Assembly: GCF_006874475.1 (NCBI RefSeq)
Contig: NZ_VIRM01000010.1
Coordinates: 1 to 64,000 of the forward strand
Direction of reading: 5' to 3'
Length of the DNA stretch: 64,000 nt
Source of the DNA: Microbispora hainanensis
GTDB lineage: Bacteria > Actinomycetota > Actinomycetes > Streptosporangiales > Streptosporangiaceae
Shown: piece by piece, positions 50,198-58,725 of the stretch
How the letters are laid out: the number at the start of each line of letters is the position of its first letter
Numbering within the stretch: position 1 is the stretch's first letter
Program-made: the position numbers and the translations under genes
Notes under the pieces: model-generated
What the model saw: the letters and a program-made list of their open reading frames with translations, nothing else
Told to the model about the DNA's origin: nothing
The model's database searches: none

Positions 50198-50818
50198 CTA
50201 GATGAGCCCTCGCTCCATGGCGACGACGACGGCCGCGGCCCTGCTGTCGACACCGAGCTTGGCGAAGACGTGCTTGAGATGCGTCTTCACCGTCGTCTCG
50301 CTGATCAGCAGGGCCCGGGCGATCTCCTTGTTCGCCGAGCCCCGCGCCACCAGGCGCAGCACCTCCAGCTCGCGCGGGCTCGGCTCCTGGGCCGCGGGCC
50401 TGCCCATCAGTGCGGACGCGACCGACGGCGCCAGGACCGCGCCGCCGGCGGCGGCCGTGCGGACCGCTCTGTGCAGCTCCTCGCGCGGGGCGTCCTTCAG
50501 CAGGTAGCCCGCCACCCCGGCGGCCATGGCCCGGGCCACGTCGGCGTCCGTGTCGTAGGTGGTGAGCACGACCACCTTGATCTCCGGGTGGTCGGCCCGG
50601 AGCCGCTGGATCGCCCCGACGCCGTCCAGGCCGGGCATGCGAAGGTCCATCAGCACCACATGCGGCCGGGCCTGCCTGGCCATGGCCAGCGCCTCGAACC
50701 CGTCGGACGCCTCCGCCACCACCTCGATGTCCGCCACGTGGTCGAACATCCCGCGCAGCCCGTCGCGGACCACCGGATGGTCGTCGACGATCATCAGTTT
50801 GAGGGGATCCGCAGGCAC
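50198..50818 (-). CDS. NarL/LuxR-family response regulator
   Basis: A 206-residue regulator. Receiver: MIVDDHPVVRDGLRGMF, HVVLMDLRMPGLDG (phosphorylated Asp), VVLTTYDTDADVARAMAAGVAGYLLKD. The output HTH reads RELEVLRLVARGSANKEIARALLISETTVKTHLKHVFAKLGV. It pairs with the histidine kinase encoded just upstream on the same strand, whose stop overlaps its GTG start (50818) by 25 bases. The ABC exporter genes come first in the same operon, so it likely controls their expression. Confidence 0.93.
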   Translation of the reverse strand: MPADPLKLMIVDDHPVVRDGLRGMFDHVADIEVVAEASDGFEALAMARQARPHVVLMDLRMPGLDGVGAIQRLRADHPEIKVVVLTTYDTDADVARAMAAGVAGYLLKDAPREELHRAVRTAAAGGAVLAPSVASALMGRPAAQEPSPRELEVLRLVARGSANKEIARALLISETTVKTHLKHVFAKLGVDSRAAAVVVAMERGLI

Positions 50819-51906
50819 AGCGCCGTTCCCTCTCCCGGTGCGGACTCCACGGTCAGCGTCCCCCCGACGCCGCCGGCCCGCTCCCGCATGGCCGCCAGGC
50901 CGTACCCCGCGCCGGGCGCGTCCGGGTCGAATCCCGCCCCGTCGTCGAACACGTCGAGCGTCACCTCGTCGTCCATGTACGTCAGCGTGATCGCGACCCT
51001 GCCCGCCCGGGCGTGCCTGGCCGCGTTCGACAGTCCCTCCTGCGCCGCCCGCAGCAGCGTCGTCTGCACCTCACCGGGCAGTGGCCGGGGCGTCCCCTCC
51101 ACCGACACGGTCGCCGCCACCCCCGACGTCCGCGACCACCGGGCGGCCACCTCCGCGAGCGCCGCCTCGGGGCCCGCGCCGGAGAGAGGGCCCGGCCGCA
51201 GCGCGTCGACCGAGCGCCGCGCCTCCCGCAGGTTGTCGCGTGCCAGCTCCTTGGCCAGCGCGATCCTCTTCTGTACGGCGCCCAGGTCGGGCATCGCCTG
51301 CTCGGCCGCCTCCAGCTGGGTGATGATCCCGCTCAACCCCTGCGCGAGGGTGTCGTGGATCTCCCTGGCCAGCCTCGCCCGCTCCTCCAGCACCCCGACC
51401 GTCCGGTTCTGCGCGCTCTGCCGGGACACGTAGTCGACGAACAGCCCGATCGCCACGACGAGGCCGGAGCTCCCGGCCAGCCGCCACACGGCGCCGGGGT
51501 CGTCCAGATAGCCCCTGGCGGCGAACGTGCTGAGGACCGTCGCCACCGCCCCCACGTACGACCAGGGGCTCGGCAGCATCAGGTAGGGCTGGGGCATCAG
51601 CCCGAAGACGACCACGTCGAACGACCGGTCCAGCGACACCAGCGCGATGTAGAGCGCGCAGACGACCGCCAGGTGGAACGCCATCGGGTTGAGCCGCCCG
51701 AGTAGACGAGACCGGCGTGCGACGAAGAAACCGTGCCAGCCGGCCATGAGCGCGACGATTCCGAGTGTCAGCGGGCCTGGGACCCCGCTCTCACCGGTGC
51801 CCTCGCCGGACGAGAGGACCAGCCCGAGCGCCAGGCAGGCGTAGTACAGCAGGTGGAAGGCGCGCAGCCAGCGCGCCTCCCAGACGTTCACGTCCCTCAC
51901 TCCCAT
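50794..51906 (-). CDS. sensor histidine kinase (HisKA_3 type)
   Basis: A 370-residue kinase. The N-terminal half has five or six membrane spans (AFHLLYYACLALGLVLSSG, TLGIVALMAGWHGFFV, PMAFHLAVVCALYIALVSL, YVGAVATVLSTFAARGY). Then the phosphoacceptor region ARLAREIHDTLAQGLSGI (His), DLGAVQKRIALAKELARDNL, and ATP-binding AAQEGLSNAARHARAGRV with FDDGAGFDPD and GYGLAAMRERAGGVGG. Senses an unknown membrane signal, likely related to the exporter cargo. ATG at 51906 within the permease's last codons. Confidence 0.92.
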   Translation of the reverse strand: MGVRDVNVWEARWLRAFHLLYYACLALGLVLSSGEGTGESGVPGPLTLGIVALMAGWHGFFVARRSRLLGRLNPMAFHLAVVCALYIALVSLDRSFDVVVFGLMPQPYLMLPSPWSYVGAVATVLSTFAARGYLDDPGAVWRLAGSSGLVVAIGLFVDYVSRQSAQNRTVGVLEERARLAREIHDTLAQGLSGIITQLEAAEQAMPDLGAVQKRIALAKELARDNLREARRSVDALRPGPLSGAGPEAALAEVAARWSRTSGVAATVSVEGTPRPLPGEVQTTLLRAAQEGLSNAARHARAGRVAITLTYMDDEVTLDVFDDGAGFDPDAPGAGYGLAAMRERAGGVGGTLTVESAPGEGTALCLRIPSN

Positions 51907-52586
51907 CGGAACAGCGCGGCGCCGGCGGCCGTGGCCGCCACGATTATCCCGGCCAGGATCAGCAGGGGGAAGACCGCGGCGGTGCCGGACCAGGCGTTCC
52001 CCAGGGCCTCCACGGCCGGGGTCAGGGGCAGGACGTCGCCGATCTGACGCAGCGAGCCGGGCAGGGCCTTCCTGGGCACGGCCGCGCCCGACAGGAAGAT
52101 CATGGGGAACATGACCAGCATGCCGATCAGGCTCGCGCCCCTGGTGTTGCGCACGACCGCGGCGATCACGAAGCCCAGGGCGCAGACCATCACCGAGCAG
52201 AGCAGGAAGGCGGCGGCCAGCAGGACGACGTTCCCGGGGGGCTCGGCGCCGAACACCGTGATCGTGACGACCACCAGCAGCACGGAGCCCGCCAGTCCTG
52301 CGGCGATCTGGGCCACGAGCTGGGCGCCGAGCAGCAGAACCGGGGAGATCGGCGTGGTGGCCAGCCGCTTGAGCACCTTGCGCTCCCGGTAGGAGGCCAG
52401 CAGGCCGGGCAGCGCGCCCATCCCGCCGATAGCGGCGATCATCGCGAGATAGCCGGGCACCGCCCCGCTGTCGCCGCGCTTGAGCACCAGCAGCATGAGG
52501 GGGAAGGCCACCATGAAGAACAGCGAGGCGGGATCGCGCGCCAGCAGCCTGAGCTCGGCCGCCGCCAGAGCCGTGAACGCCCTCAT
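51897..52586 (-). CDS. ABC-2 type exporter permease
   Basis: A 229-residue membrane protein with six spans: ELRLLARDPASLFFMVAFPLMLLVL, GAVPGYLAMIAAIGGMGALPGLLASYRERKVLKRLATTPI, LGAQLVAQIAAGLAGSVLLVVVT, LLAAAFLLCSVMVCALGFVIAAVV, LIGMLVMFPMIFLSGAAVP and a final span. The LFFMVAFPL and YRERKVLKRLATTP elements are typical of ABC-2 drug or lipid exporters. The ATG overlaps the ATPase stop. Confidence 0.92.
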   Translation of the reverse strand: MRAFTALAAAELRLLARDPASLFFMVAFPLMLLVLKRGDSGAVPGYLAMIAAIGGMGALPGLLASYRERKVLKRLATTPISPVLLLGAQLVAQIAAGLAGSVLLVVVTITVFGAEPPGNVVLLAAAFLLCSVMVCALGFVIAAVVRNTRGASLIGMLVMFPMIFLSGAAVPRKALPGSLRQIGDVLPLTPAVEALGNAWSGTAAVFPLLILAGIIVAATAAGAALFRWE

Positions 52587-53296
52587 CGGTCCGCTCCTTC
52601 CAGCGCGAGGTAGGCCTCTTCCAGCGAGGCGGTTCCGGTGCGGGCGACGAGCTCGCCCGCGGTGCCCGTCGCCACCACCCGACCGCGGGCGAGGACGGCG
52701 ACCCGGTCGCAGAGCGCCTCTATCTCGTCGAAGTAGTGGCTGACCAGCACCACCGTGGTGCCCGCCGCCTTCAGGTCGCCGATCAGCCGCCACGTCTCGC
52801 GGCGCGCGATCGGGTCCAGGCCCGTGGTCAGCTCGTCGAGCACGACGACCTCGGGGTCGCCGACCAGGGCGAGCGCGAGCATCAGCCGCTGCTTCTGCCC
52901 GCCGGACAGGTCGCCGAATGCCTTCCTCGCCAGCGGCCGCAGGCCCCAGCGTTCCATCACCCGCCGCCAGTCGGCCGCGTCGCTGTAGAAGGCGCCGAAC
53001 ATGCGCAGCGCCTCGGCCACCTTTATCCGCTCGGGCAGGGAGCTGTCCTGCAGCTGCACGCCGAGGCGGTGGGCCAGGGCGCGCCGCCTGCGCGCCGGAT
53101 CCTCGCCGAGCACCCGGACGCTGCCCGCGTCGGCCCGCCTGAGCCCGATCAGGCACTCGACGGTCGTGGTCTTGCCGGCGCCGTTGTGGCCGATGATCCC
53201 GAACGTCTCACCGGCGCGGACCGTGAACGTCACCCCGTCCACGGCGAGGGTGTCCCCGTACGATTTGCGGAGGTCTGTCACCTCGATGGCTTCCAT
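52583..53296 (-). CDS. ABC exporter ATP-binding protein
   Basis: A 237-residue ATPase of the DrrA/CcmA class. Walker A GHNGAGKTTTVECL, LGVQLQDSSLPERI (Q-loop), signature LSGGQKQR, Walker B VVVLDELTTGLDP (an unusual Leu in place of Pro after the DE), and switch VLVSHYFDE. It drives the permease at 51897; probable cargo is a drug or lipid. First of four genes of the exporter and two-component operon (minus strand). ATG at 53296. Confidence 0.93.
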   Translation of the reverse strand: MEAIEVTDLRKSYGDTLAVDGVTFTVRAGETFGIIGHNGAGKTTTVECLIGLRRADAGSVRVLGEDPARRRRALAHRLGVQLQDSSLPERIKVAEALRMFGAFYSDAADWRRVMERWGLRPLARKAFGDLSGGQKQRLMLALALVGDPEVVVLDELTTGLDPIARRETWRLIGDLKAAGTTVVLVSHYFDEIEALCDRVAVLARGRVVATGTAGELVARTGTASLEEAYLALEGADR

Positions 53297-53429
53297 GCGT
53301 CAAGGGTCGCGGCGGCGCCGATCATGCGGCATCACCCGTCACGTCGCCCTCCATCCCCCTTTTGGAGGATGGGGCATCTGCCGCCCCAGGTCAGGGGTAC
53401 TGCGGGGCAGGCCGGGGTACCAGCAGGGC

Positions 53430-54398
53430 ATGGCCGCCCTTCCGGCGTACGCGCCGATGTTGGCCCAGCTCGGGCCGCTGCCCGAGCCCGACAGCGACTA
53501 CGCGCACGAGATGAAGTGGGACGGCGTCCGCGCCCTCGGCTACGTCGAGGACGGCAGGCTGCGGCTGGTCTCCCGCAACGGGAAGGACGTCACCGTCGCC
53601 TATCCCGAGCTCGCCGGCCTGGCCGGCGCCACGGGCGGGCACGCGGCGGTGCTCGACGGGGAGATCGTCGCGTTCGACCAGCAGGGCAGGCCGTCGTTCA
53701 CGGCGCTGCAGCCGCGCATGCACCAGCGCAACCCGTTCAAGATCAGGCAGCTCCTGGTGACCACGCCCGTGACGTACCTGCTGTTCGACGTGCTGCACGT
53801 CGACACCGCGACCACGATCGCGCTGCCCTACACCGAACGGCGGCGCCGCCTGGAGGACCTCGTCCACGCCGGGCACCACTGGGCCGTCCCGCCCTACTTC
53901 ACCCATGGCGGCGAGCACACGCTGGCCGACTCCCGGCGGCTGGGGCTGGAAGGCGTCGTGGCCAAGCGGCTCACCTCGCCCTACCGCCCCGGCCGCCGCT
54001 CATCCGACTGGGTGAAGGTGAAGAACGTCCGTACGCAGGAGGTCGTCATCGGCGGGTGGCGGCCCGGGGAGGGCCGCCGGGCGAACACCATCGGATCGCT
54101 GCTCCTGGGCGTCAACGACGAAAGCGGGCGCCTGCGGTACGTCGGCAGCGTCGGCACCGGCTTCACCGACGAGGCGCTGCGGTGGCTCGGCGAGCGCCTG
54201 GCCCCGCTGGAGCGGGACACGCCCCCGTTCGAGGGCATCACCCGGGAGGAGGCCAAGGGCTGCCACTGGGTGGAGCCGGTCCTGGTCGGCGAGGTGCAGT
54301 TCACCGAATGGACGAGCGAGGGGCGGCTGCGCCACCCCTCGTGGCGGGGCCTGCGCGATGACAAGGAGCCCAGCGAGGTCGTCCGAGAGGAGGGCTGA
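53430..54398 (+). CDS. ATP-dependent DNA ligase (LigC/LigD-ligase type)
   Basis: A 322-residue ligase. The nucleotidyl motif EMKWDGVRALGYV has the adenylated lysine; then VSRNGKDVTVAYPEL, AVLDGEIVAF, LLFDVLHVD, LGLEGVVAKRLTSPYRPGRRSSDWVKVKNV, and the OB-fold end (EVVIGGWRPGEGRRANTIGSLLLGV). It lacks the polymerase and nuclease domains of LigD. Such stand-alone ligases take part in NHEJ or base-excision repair. The ATG at 53430 follows CAGCAGGGC only, so the ribosome site is weak. Confidence 0.9.
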   Translation: MAALPAYAPMLAQLGPLPEPDSDYAHEMKWDGVRALGYVEDGRLRLVSRNGKDVTVAYPELAGLAGATGGHAAVLDGEIVAFDQQGRPSFTALQPRMHQRNPFKIRQLLVTTPVTYLLFDVLHVDTATTIALPYTERRRRLEDLVHAGHHWAVPPYFTHGGEHTLADSRRLGLEGVVAKRLTSPYRPGRRSSDWVKVKNVRTQEVVIGGWRPGEGRRANTIGSLLLGVNDESGRLRYVGSVGTGFTDEALRWLGERLAPLERDTPPFEGITREEAKGCHWVEPVLVGEVQFTEWTSEGRLRHPSWRGLRDDKEPSEVVREEG

Positions 54399-54470
54399 AC
54401 CGCACCGCCTCACGCACCGTGTCATGCGGCGCCGCGCCGCCAGGACGCCGAGCGGCACCGCGCCCGCGGG

Positions 54471-54704
54471 TCACGCGTCCTCATCGCGCCTCCACGCGGC
54501 GGCGAGGACGACGGCGCCGACGACCGCGACGAGCAGGTTGGCGTAGATCTCGTAGCCGGTGAGGAAGCCCAGGCGCGGGATGACCTGGCGGTTGAAGACG
54601 TTCAGTATCGCGCCCCAGAACGGCTGCACGGCCAGGTGGTCGATGGTCCCGCTGATGCCCGCGGCGACCAGGAACGCCCCGGCGAGCCGGATGACTTCAC
54701 GCAT
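54471..54704 (-). CDS. small membrane protein of unknown function
   Basis: A 77-residue protein with two membrane spans: IRLAGAFLVAAGISGTIDHLA and GYEIYANLLVAVVGAVVLAAAW, joined by NVFNRQVIPRLG. No motif I recognise. It is divergent from the histidine kinase gene; the shared 180-base gap has a 16-bp palindrome at 54799. A long frame on this strand upstream is an antisense shadow of the kinase. Confidence 0.6.
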   Translation of the reverse strand: MREVIRLAGAFLVAAGISGTIDHLAVQPFWGAILNVFNRQVIPRLGFLTGYEIYANLLVAVVGAVVLAAAWRRDEDA

Positions 54705-54798
54705 GCCGCCGACGTTAGGGACCGGCCCGCCCGGCGGGGATCGGGCGTCGGCATGCTTTCGTCCGGCGAAGGTCGCCGGTGCACGGCGTGCCCGCCGA

Positions 54799-54814
54799 CC
54801 GAAGCCGGCTTCGG
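54799..54814. promoter_or_regulatory. 16-bp perfect palindrome
   Basis: CCGAAGCCGGCTTCGG, followed by a further CTTCGG half-site at 54820-54825. It is 71 bases before the kinase ATG at 54885 and about 95 bases from the divergent small membrane gene. Possible operator for the response regulator at 56111. Confidence 0.45.
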
Positions 54815-54884
54815 CCCGACTTCGGTATGGTCCTCGCGCTCGGCCGTTCGCGGGCCTCGCGCCGGGCCGTACGCTGCGGGGGAT

Positions 54885-56114
54885 ATGGATTCCCCCGCCG
54901 CCCCCCGGCACCGGCGCAGCCGGCGCGACTGGTTCGTGGACACGGCGATGTTCGTCCTCGCCGTCGCCTTCGGCTTCTACACGTCGGTGGAGCGCCTGCA
55001 CATCTCGCCCCTGCCACCGGCCTGGCTGTTCACCCTCGACCAGGCCGTGAGCATGCTCGGCTGCGCGGCGTTGTGGCTGCGCCGCAGATGGCCGGTCGGG
55101 CTCGCGGTGACGCTCGTCGCGTTGTCGGCCGTCTTCGAGATGATCGCGGGCCCGATGCTGGCCGCGCTCTTCTCCGTCGCGGTCCACCGCCGCCCGCGGA
55201 CCTCGGGAACGGTGTTCGCGCTCAGCGTCGTCGCCGCGGTCGTCTTCACCTATCTGCGCCCCGACCCGGACATGCCGCCGCTCGCGCTGCTGACACTGGG
55301 CCTGGCCCTTCAGGGCGCGGCGGTCGGCTGGGGGCTCTTCGTTCACCACCGGCGCCGCCTCGTGCTGGCGCAGCGCGACCGCGCGGCCCGGATGGAGACC
55401 GAGGCGAGGCTGCGGGCCGAGCAGGCGCAGCACCAGGTCCGCGAGGCCATCGCCCGCAAGATCCACGATGTGCTCGGCCACCGGCTGTCGCTGCTGAGCG
55501 TGCACGCGGGGGCGCTGGAGTTCAACCCCGGAGCCGACCCGGCCGACGTCGCCCGGGCGGCGCGGGTGATCAGGGAGAGCGCCCACCAGGCCCTGCAGGA
55601 CCTGCGCGAGGTGATCGGCGTGCTGCGCGCACCGACCGCCGAGTCGTCCGAGCCGTCCGCGCCCACCCGGCCCGGTCTGCCCGCCCTTGCCGACCTTGAC
55701 GCGCTCGTCGCGGAGTCGGGCCGGGCCGGCATGCGGGTCGAGTTGTGCGACGACCTCGGCGTGCGCGAGGCCGCCGTCCCGGACCGGACGGGCCGCACCG
55801 CCTACCGCGTCGTGCAGGAGGCCCTCACCAACGCCCGCAAGCACGCGCCGGGCGCCGCGGTCCGCGTACGGGTGACGGGGGCGCCCGGCGAGGGCCTGAC
55901 GGTCGAGGTGGTCAACGACGCTCCCGCCGCCGCGCCGGAGGCCGCCGGTGGGGGCCATGGCCTGGCCGGCCTCGCCGAGCGCGTCACGCTGACGGGGGGA
56001 CGGCTGGAGCACGGGCCGGCAGGCCCGGGTGACGGCGGCCCGGATAACGGCGGCCCGGGTGACGGCGGCCCGGGTGGCTGGCGCGTGCGGGCCTGGCTAC
56101 CGTGGCCGGCATGA
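54885..56114 (+). CDS. sensor histidine kinase (HisKA_3 type)
   Basis: A 409-residue kinase. Four to five membrane spans in the first half (TAMFVLAVAFGFYTSVERL, GLAVTLVALSAVFEMIAGPMLAALFSVAV, GTVFALSVVAAVVFTY, LALLTLGLALQGAAVGWGLFV). Coiled linker (RRRLVLAQRDRAARMETEARLRAEQAQ), phosphoacceptor VREAIARKIHDVLGHRLSLL and ATPase RVVQEALTNARKHAPGAAVR, GHGLAGLAERVTLTGG. The C-terminal tail carries a DNA repeat (GDGGPDNGGPGDGGPGG). ATG at 54885; its stop overlaps the regulator start (ATGA). Confidence 0.93.
   Translation: MDSPAAPRHRRSRRDWFVDTAMFVLAVAFGFYTSVERLHISPLPPAWLFTLDQAVSMLGCAALWLRRRWPVGLAVTLVALSAVFEMIAGPMLAALFSVAVHRRPRTSGTVFALSVVAAVVFTYLRPDPDMPPLALLTLGLALQGAAVGWGLFVHHRRRLVLAQRDRAARMETEARLRAEQAQHQVREAIARKIHDVLGHRLSLLSVHAGALEFNPGADPADVARAARVIRESAHQALQDLREVIGVLRAPTAESSEPSAPTRPGLPALADLDALVAESGRAGMRVELCDDLGVREAAVPDRTGRTAYRVVQEALTNARKHAPGAAVRVRVTGAPGEGLTVEVVNDAPAAAPEAAGGGHGLAGLAERVTLTGGRLEHGPAGPGDGGPDNGGPGDGGPGGWRVRAWLPWPA
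56024..56078 (+). repeat. 15-bp tandem repeat inside the kinase tail
   Basis: CCCGGGTGACGGCGG occurs at 56024-56038 and 56054-56068, with an altered copy between and a partial copy after. It encodes the Gly/Asp-rich tail of the kinase and does not disrupt the frame. Confidence 0.85.
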
Positions 56115-56815
56115 CCGTGCCGCGTGCCGTGCCCGACGCCCCTATCGGTGTGCTCATCGCCGACGACGACCCCCTGGTGCGGGCCGGGCTGGAGATGATG
56201 CTCGGCGGCGCCCCCGACATCCGGGTCCTCGCCCAGGCCGGGGACGGCGCCGAGGTGCTGCCCCTGGCCGGCCGGCACCGCCCGGACGTGGTGCTGATGG
56301 ACATCCGGATGCCGGTGATGGACGGCCTGGCCGCCACCGAGGCGCTGCGCGCCCGCGACGGCGCGCCCGAGGTGATCGTGCTGACCACCTTCGACGCCGA
56401 CGAGCACGTGCTGCGCGCCCTGCGCGCGGGGGCCGCCGGGTTCCTGCTCAAGGACACCCCGCCGCGCGAGATCGTGGACGCCATCCGCCGGGTGGCCGCC
56501 GGCCATCCGGTCCTTTCCCCGGCGGTGACCCGGCGGCTCATCGCCCGGGTCGCCGAGGACGGCCGGGACCGGCGCCGGGCCCGCGCCCGGGAGCGCCTGG
56601 CACTGCTCAACGACCGGGAGCGTGAGGTCGCGGTGGCGGTCGGCCAGGGCAGGCCGAACGCCGAGATCGGCGCCCTGCTGCACCTCAGCGTCCCCACCGT
56701 CAAAACGCACGTGTCGAGCGTCCTGGCCAAGCTCGGCCTCAACAACCGCGTCCAGATCGCGCTGCTCGTCCACGACGCCGGTCTGCTCGACGACCCGTTC
56801 CACACATACGACTGA
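56111..56815 (+). CDS. NarL/LuxR-family response regulator
   Basis: A 234-residue regulator. Receiver: VLIADDDPLVRAGLEMML, VVLMDIRMPVMDGL (Asp), VIVLTTFDADEHVLRALRAGAAGFLLKDTPP. HTH: LNDREREVAVAVGQGRPNAEIGALLHLSVPTVKTHVSSVLAKLGL. It pairs with the kinase immediately before it. The targets are not apparent; no transporter is adjacent. Confidence 0.93.
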   Translation: MTVPRAVPDAPIGVLIADDDPLVRAGLEMMLGGAPDIRVLAQAGDGAEVLPLAGRHRPDVVLMDIRMPVMDGLAATEALRARDGAPEVIVLTTFDADEHVLRALRAGAAGFLLKDTPPREIVDAIRRVAAGHPVLSPAVTRRLIARVAEDGRDRRRARARERLALLNDREREVAVAVGQGRPNAEIGALLHLSVPTVKTHVSSVLAKLGLNNRVQIALLVHDAGLLDDPFHTYD

Positions 56816-56879
56816 AAAGGCCGCCGGCTCACGTCCCTTCGCCGCATCTCGGTTAGCTGAAATCGCGTTATTTCGGCTT

Positions 56880-57534
56880 TGATTCGGCTTGTGCGACATC
56901 CGCCCGCAGTGGGAGCCGCCCATCACCCAAATCTCCGGAAATGCGCGGAGCGATTCGGCAATATGGTGGAGCACCGCTCTGCGGCGGCTGGTCACCCGGC
57001 GGGGTGTCACCTACCGGGTGCGGGGACACGGATCCCGGGACCCGATCGCCACGAACGAGAACGCCGAAGGCCGCCGGGTCAACCGGCGGGTGACCGTCCA
57101 GTTCGCCAAGCCGAAGCCGCGGCCGCCGCACCGCCGCCGCCCGCCTCCCCCGCCCCGGCGACCACCGGCGAACTCCCGGTCCTGGAAACCGCGCCCAGCG
57201 GCACTCCCCCGTGGATCGAATCCGAATACTGGCCCGCCAGGGCCGATGTCCGCGTCAACGAGCTCAGGCGGGACCGCAACGGTTACGTCTCTCCCTGGTC
57301 TCGACCGTCCGCAACGACGACGACCAGCCCCTGAACGTCTGGACGTCGTCCCACGACTACAGCCGCGTCTACGCCGAGGCCAGCACCAGTGCGGCGGCCA
57401 TCGTCTCGGGGCGGTACCGCTACCGGCCGCTACGGGATTCGGTGCACAACGTGACGCTGGGCCCTTACCTGTTCGTCACGAGCCAGGACGAGTACGTGGT
57501 CGCGGATGACCGCACGGCCTACGCGACGCGGTAG
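56880..57534 (+). pseudogene. frameshifted OmpA-like gene remnant
   Basis: One frame gives YRVRGHGSRDPIATNENAEG and RRVNRRVTVQF, the closing part of an OmpA peptidoglycan-binding domain. The protein continues, one frame over, as SPAPATTGELPVLETAPSG to NELRRDRNGY, and another frame over as LSLVSTVRNDDDQPLNVWTS to the TAG at 57534. The shifts fall near 57115 (a GCC/CCG-rich run) and 57285. The first part of the gene is missing or too changed to read. The end overlaps the enolase-family gene on the opposite strand. A pseudogene or sequence errors in GC-rich runs. Confidence 0.55.
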
Positions 57535-58622
57535 AGCTCGGCCACGGCGGCGCGCAGCGTCAGGCCGTGGCCCGGCGCGTCCGGCGGGAGTACGGCGCCG
57601 CCCGCGGGGTCGGCCGCGCCGTCGAACAGGTCGCCCTCGATGCGCACGTGGTCGTGGAACCACTCCATGTGGCGCAGGTTGGGGGTCGCCGCGGCGACCG
57701 GCGCGTGCAGGTTGGGCGCGCAGTGCGCCGACACCTCAAGCCCGTGCCCGGCGGCGATGGCCGCCGCGCCGGACCAGCCCGTGTAGCCGCCGCAGCGGGT
57801 CGCGTCGATCTGCAGGCAGTCGACCGCGCCCGCCGCGCACATGCGGGTGAAGTAGACGAGGTCGCCGCCGTACTCCCCGGCCGCGACGTCGGCGTCGGAC
57901 CGCTCGCGCACCAGGCGCAGCCCGGCCAGGTCGTCGGAGGACACCGGCTCCTCGAACCACCGCACGTCGTGGTCGCGCATCCGGCGTTCCAGCCGTACGG
58001 CCTGTTTCGCGCCGTAGCCGCCGTTGGCGTCCACGTACAGCTCGGCGGCGTCCCCGATGACGCAGCGGGCGAGCGCGACGCGGTGCAGGTCGCGGGCGGG
58101 CATGGCGCCCGCGGACTCCCCGATCTTGATCTTGACGCGGGGGATGCCCTGCTCGTGCACCCAGTGCGCGAGCTGCGCCGTCGTGACGTCGTCGTCGTAC
58201 GTGGTGAACCCGCCCGAGCCGTAGACGGGCACGGACGGCCAGGCCAGGCCGAACAGTCGGGCGAGAGGCACGCCGAGCAGCCGGGCCTTGAGGTCCCAGA
58301 GCGCCACGTCGACCGCGGAGATCGCATACCCGGCGACGCCCGTGCGGCCCGCGTTGCGCACCCGGCGGACCATCCCGGTCCACAGGCCCGGCACGTCCAT
58401 CGGATCGCCGCCGCACACGACCGGCGCGAGCAGGTCGGTGACGACCCGCGCGGCGGCGGCGGGCGCGTAGGTCCAGCCGAGCCCGGCCGCCTCGCCCGCG
58501 TCCGCGTGGACCACCACCATCGTGGTCGCGTCCCAGCTCAGGGTGCCGTCGGCCTCCGGGCGGTCGGTCGGCACGCGGTACGCCGACACGTGAAGGTCCC
58601 TGATCACGAGGTCCCCGATCAC
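57519..58622 (-). CDS. enolase-superfamily enzyme (mandelate racemase/muconate cycloisomerase group)
   Basis: A 367-residue enzyme that abstracts a proton next to a carboxylate. HEQGIPRVKIKIG gives the KxK catalytic pair; metal ligands are in LYVDANGGYGAK (Asp), VRWFEEPV (Glu) and VAAGEYGGD (Glu); the other-face base is in SAHCAPNLHAP. This is the mandelate racemase-like arrangement; substrate unknown, likely a sugar acid. The GTG at 58622 follows AGGGAG by 7 bases. It is divergent from the ThDP enzyme gene. Confidence 0.88.
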   Translation of the reverse strand: MIGDLVIRDLHVSAYRVPTDRPEADGTLSWDATTMVVVHADAGEAAGLGWTYAPAAAARVVTDLLAPVVCGGDPMDVPGLWTGMVRRVRNAGRTGVAGYAISAVDVALWDLKARLLGVPLARLFGLAWPSVPVYGSGGFTTYDDDVTTAQLAHWVHEQGIPRVKIKIGESAGAMPARDLHRVALARCVIGDAAELYVDANGGYGAKQAVRLERRMRDHDVRWFEEPVSSDDLAGLRLVRERSDADVAAGEYGGDLVYFTRMCAAGAVDCLQIDATRCGGYTGWSGAAAIAAGHGLEVSAHCAPNLHAPVAAATPNLRHMEWFHDHVRIEGDLFDGAADPAGGAVLPPDAPGHGLTLRAAVAELYRVA

Positions 58623-58725
58623 ACGCGTCTCCCTACCCGGGCGTGACCCCGGGACTCCGGATCGGAGGAAAGATTTTCCCTGGGGCGAGTGTTCGGCTTC
58701 CCATTCCAAGGGCAGCGCGCCACAT

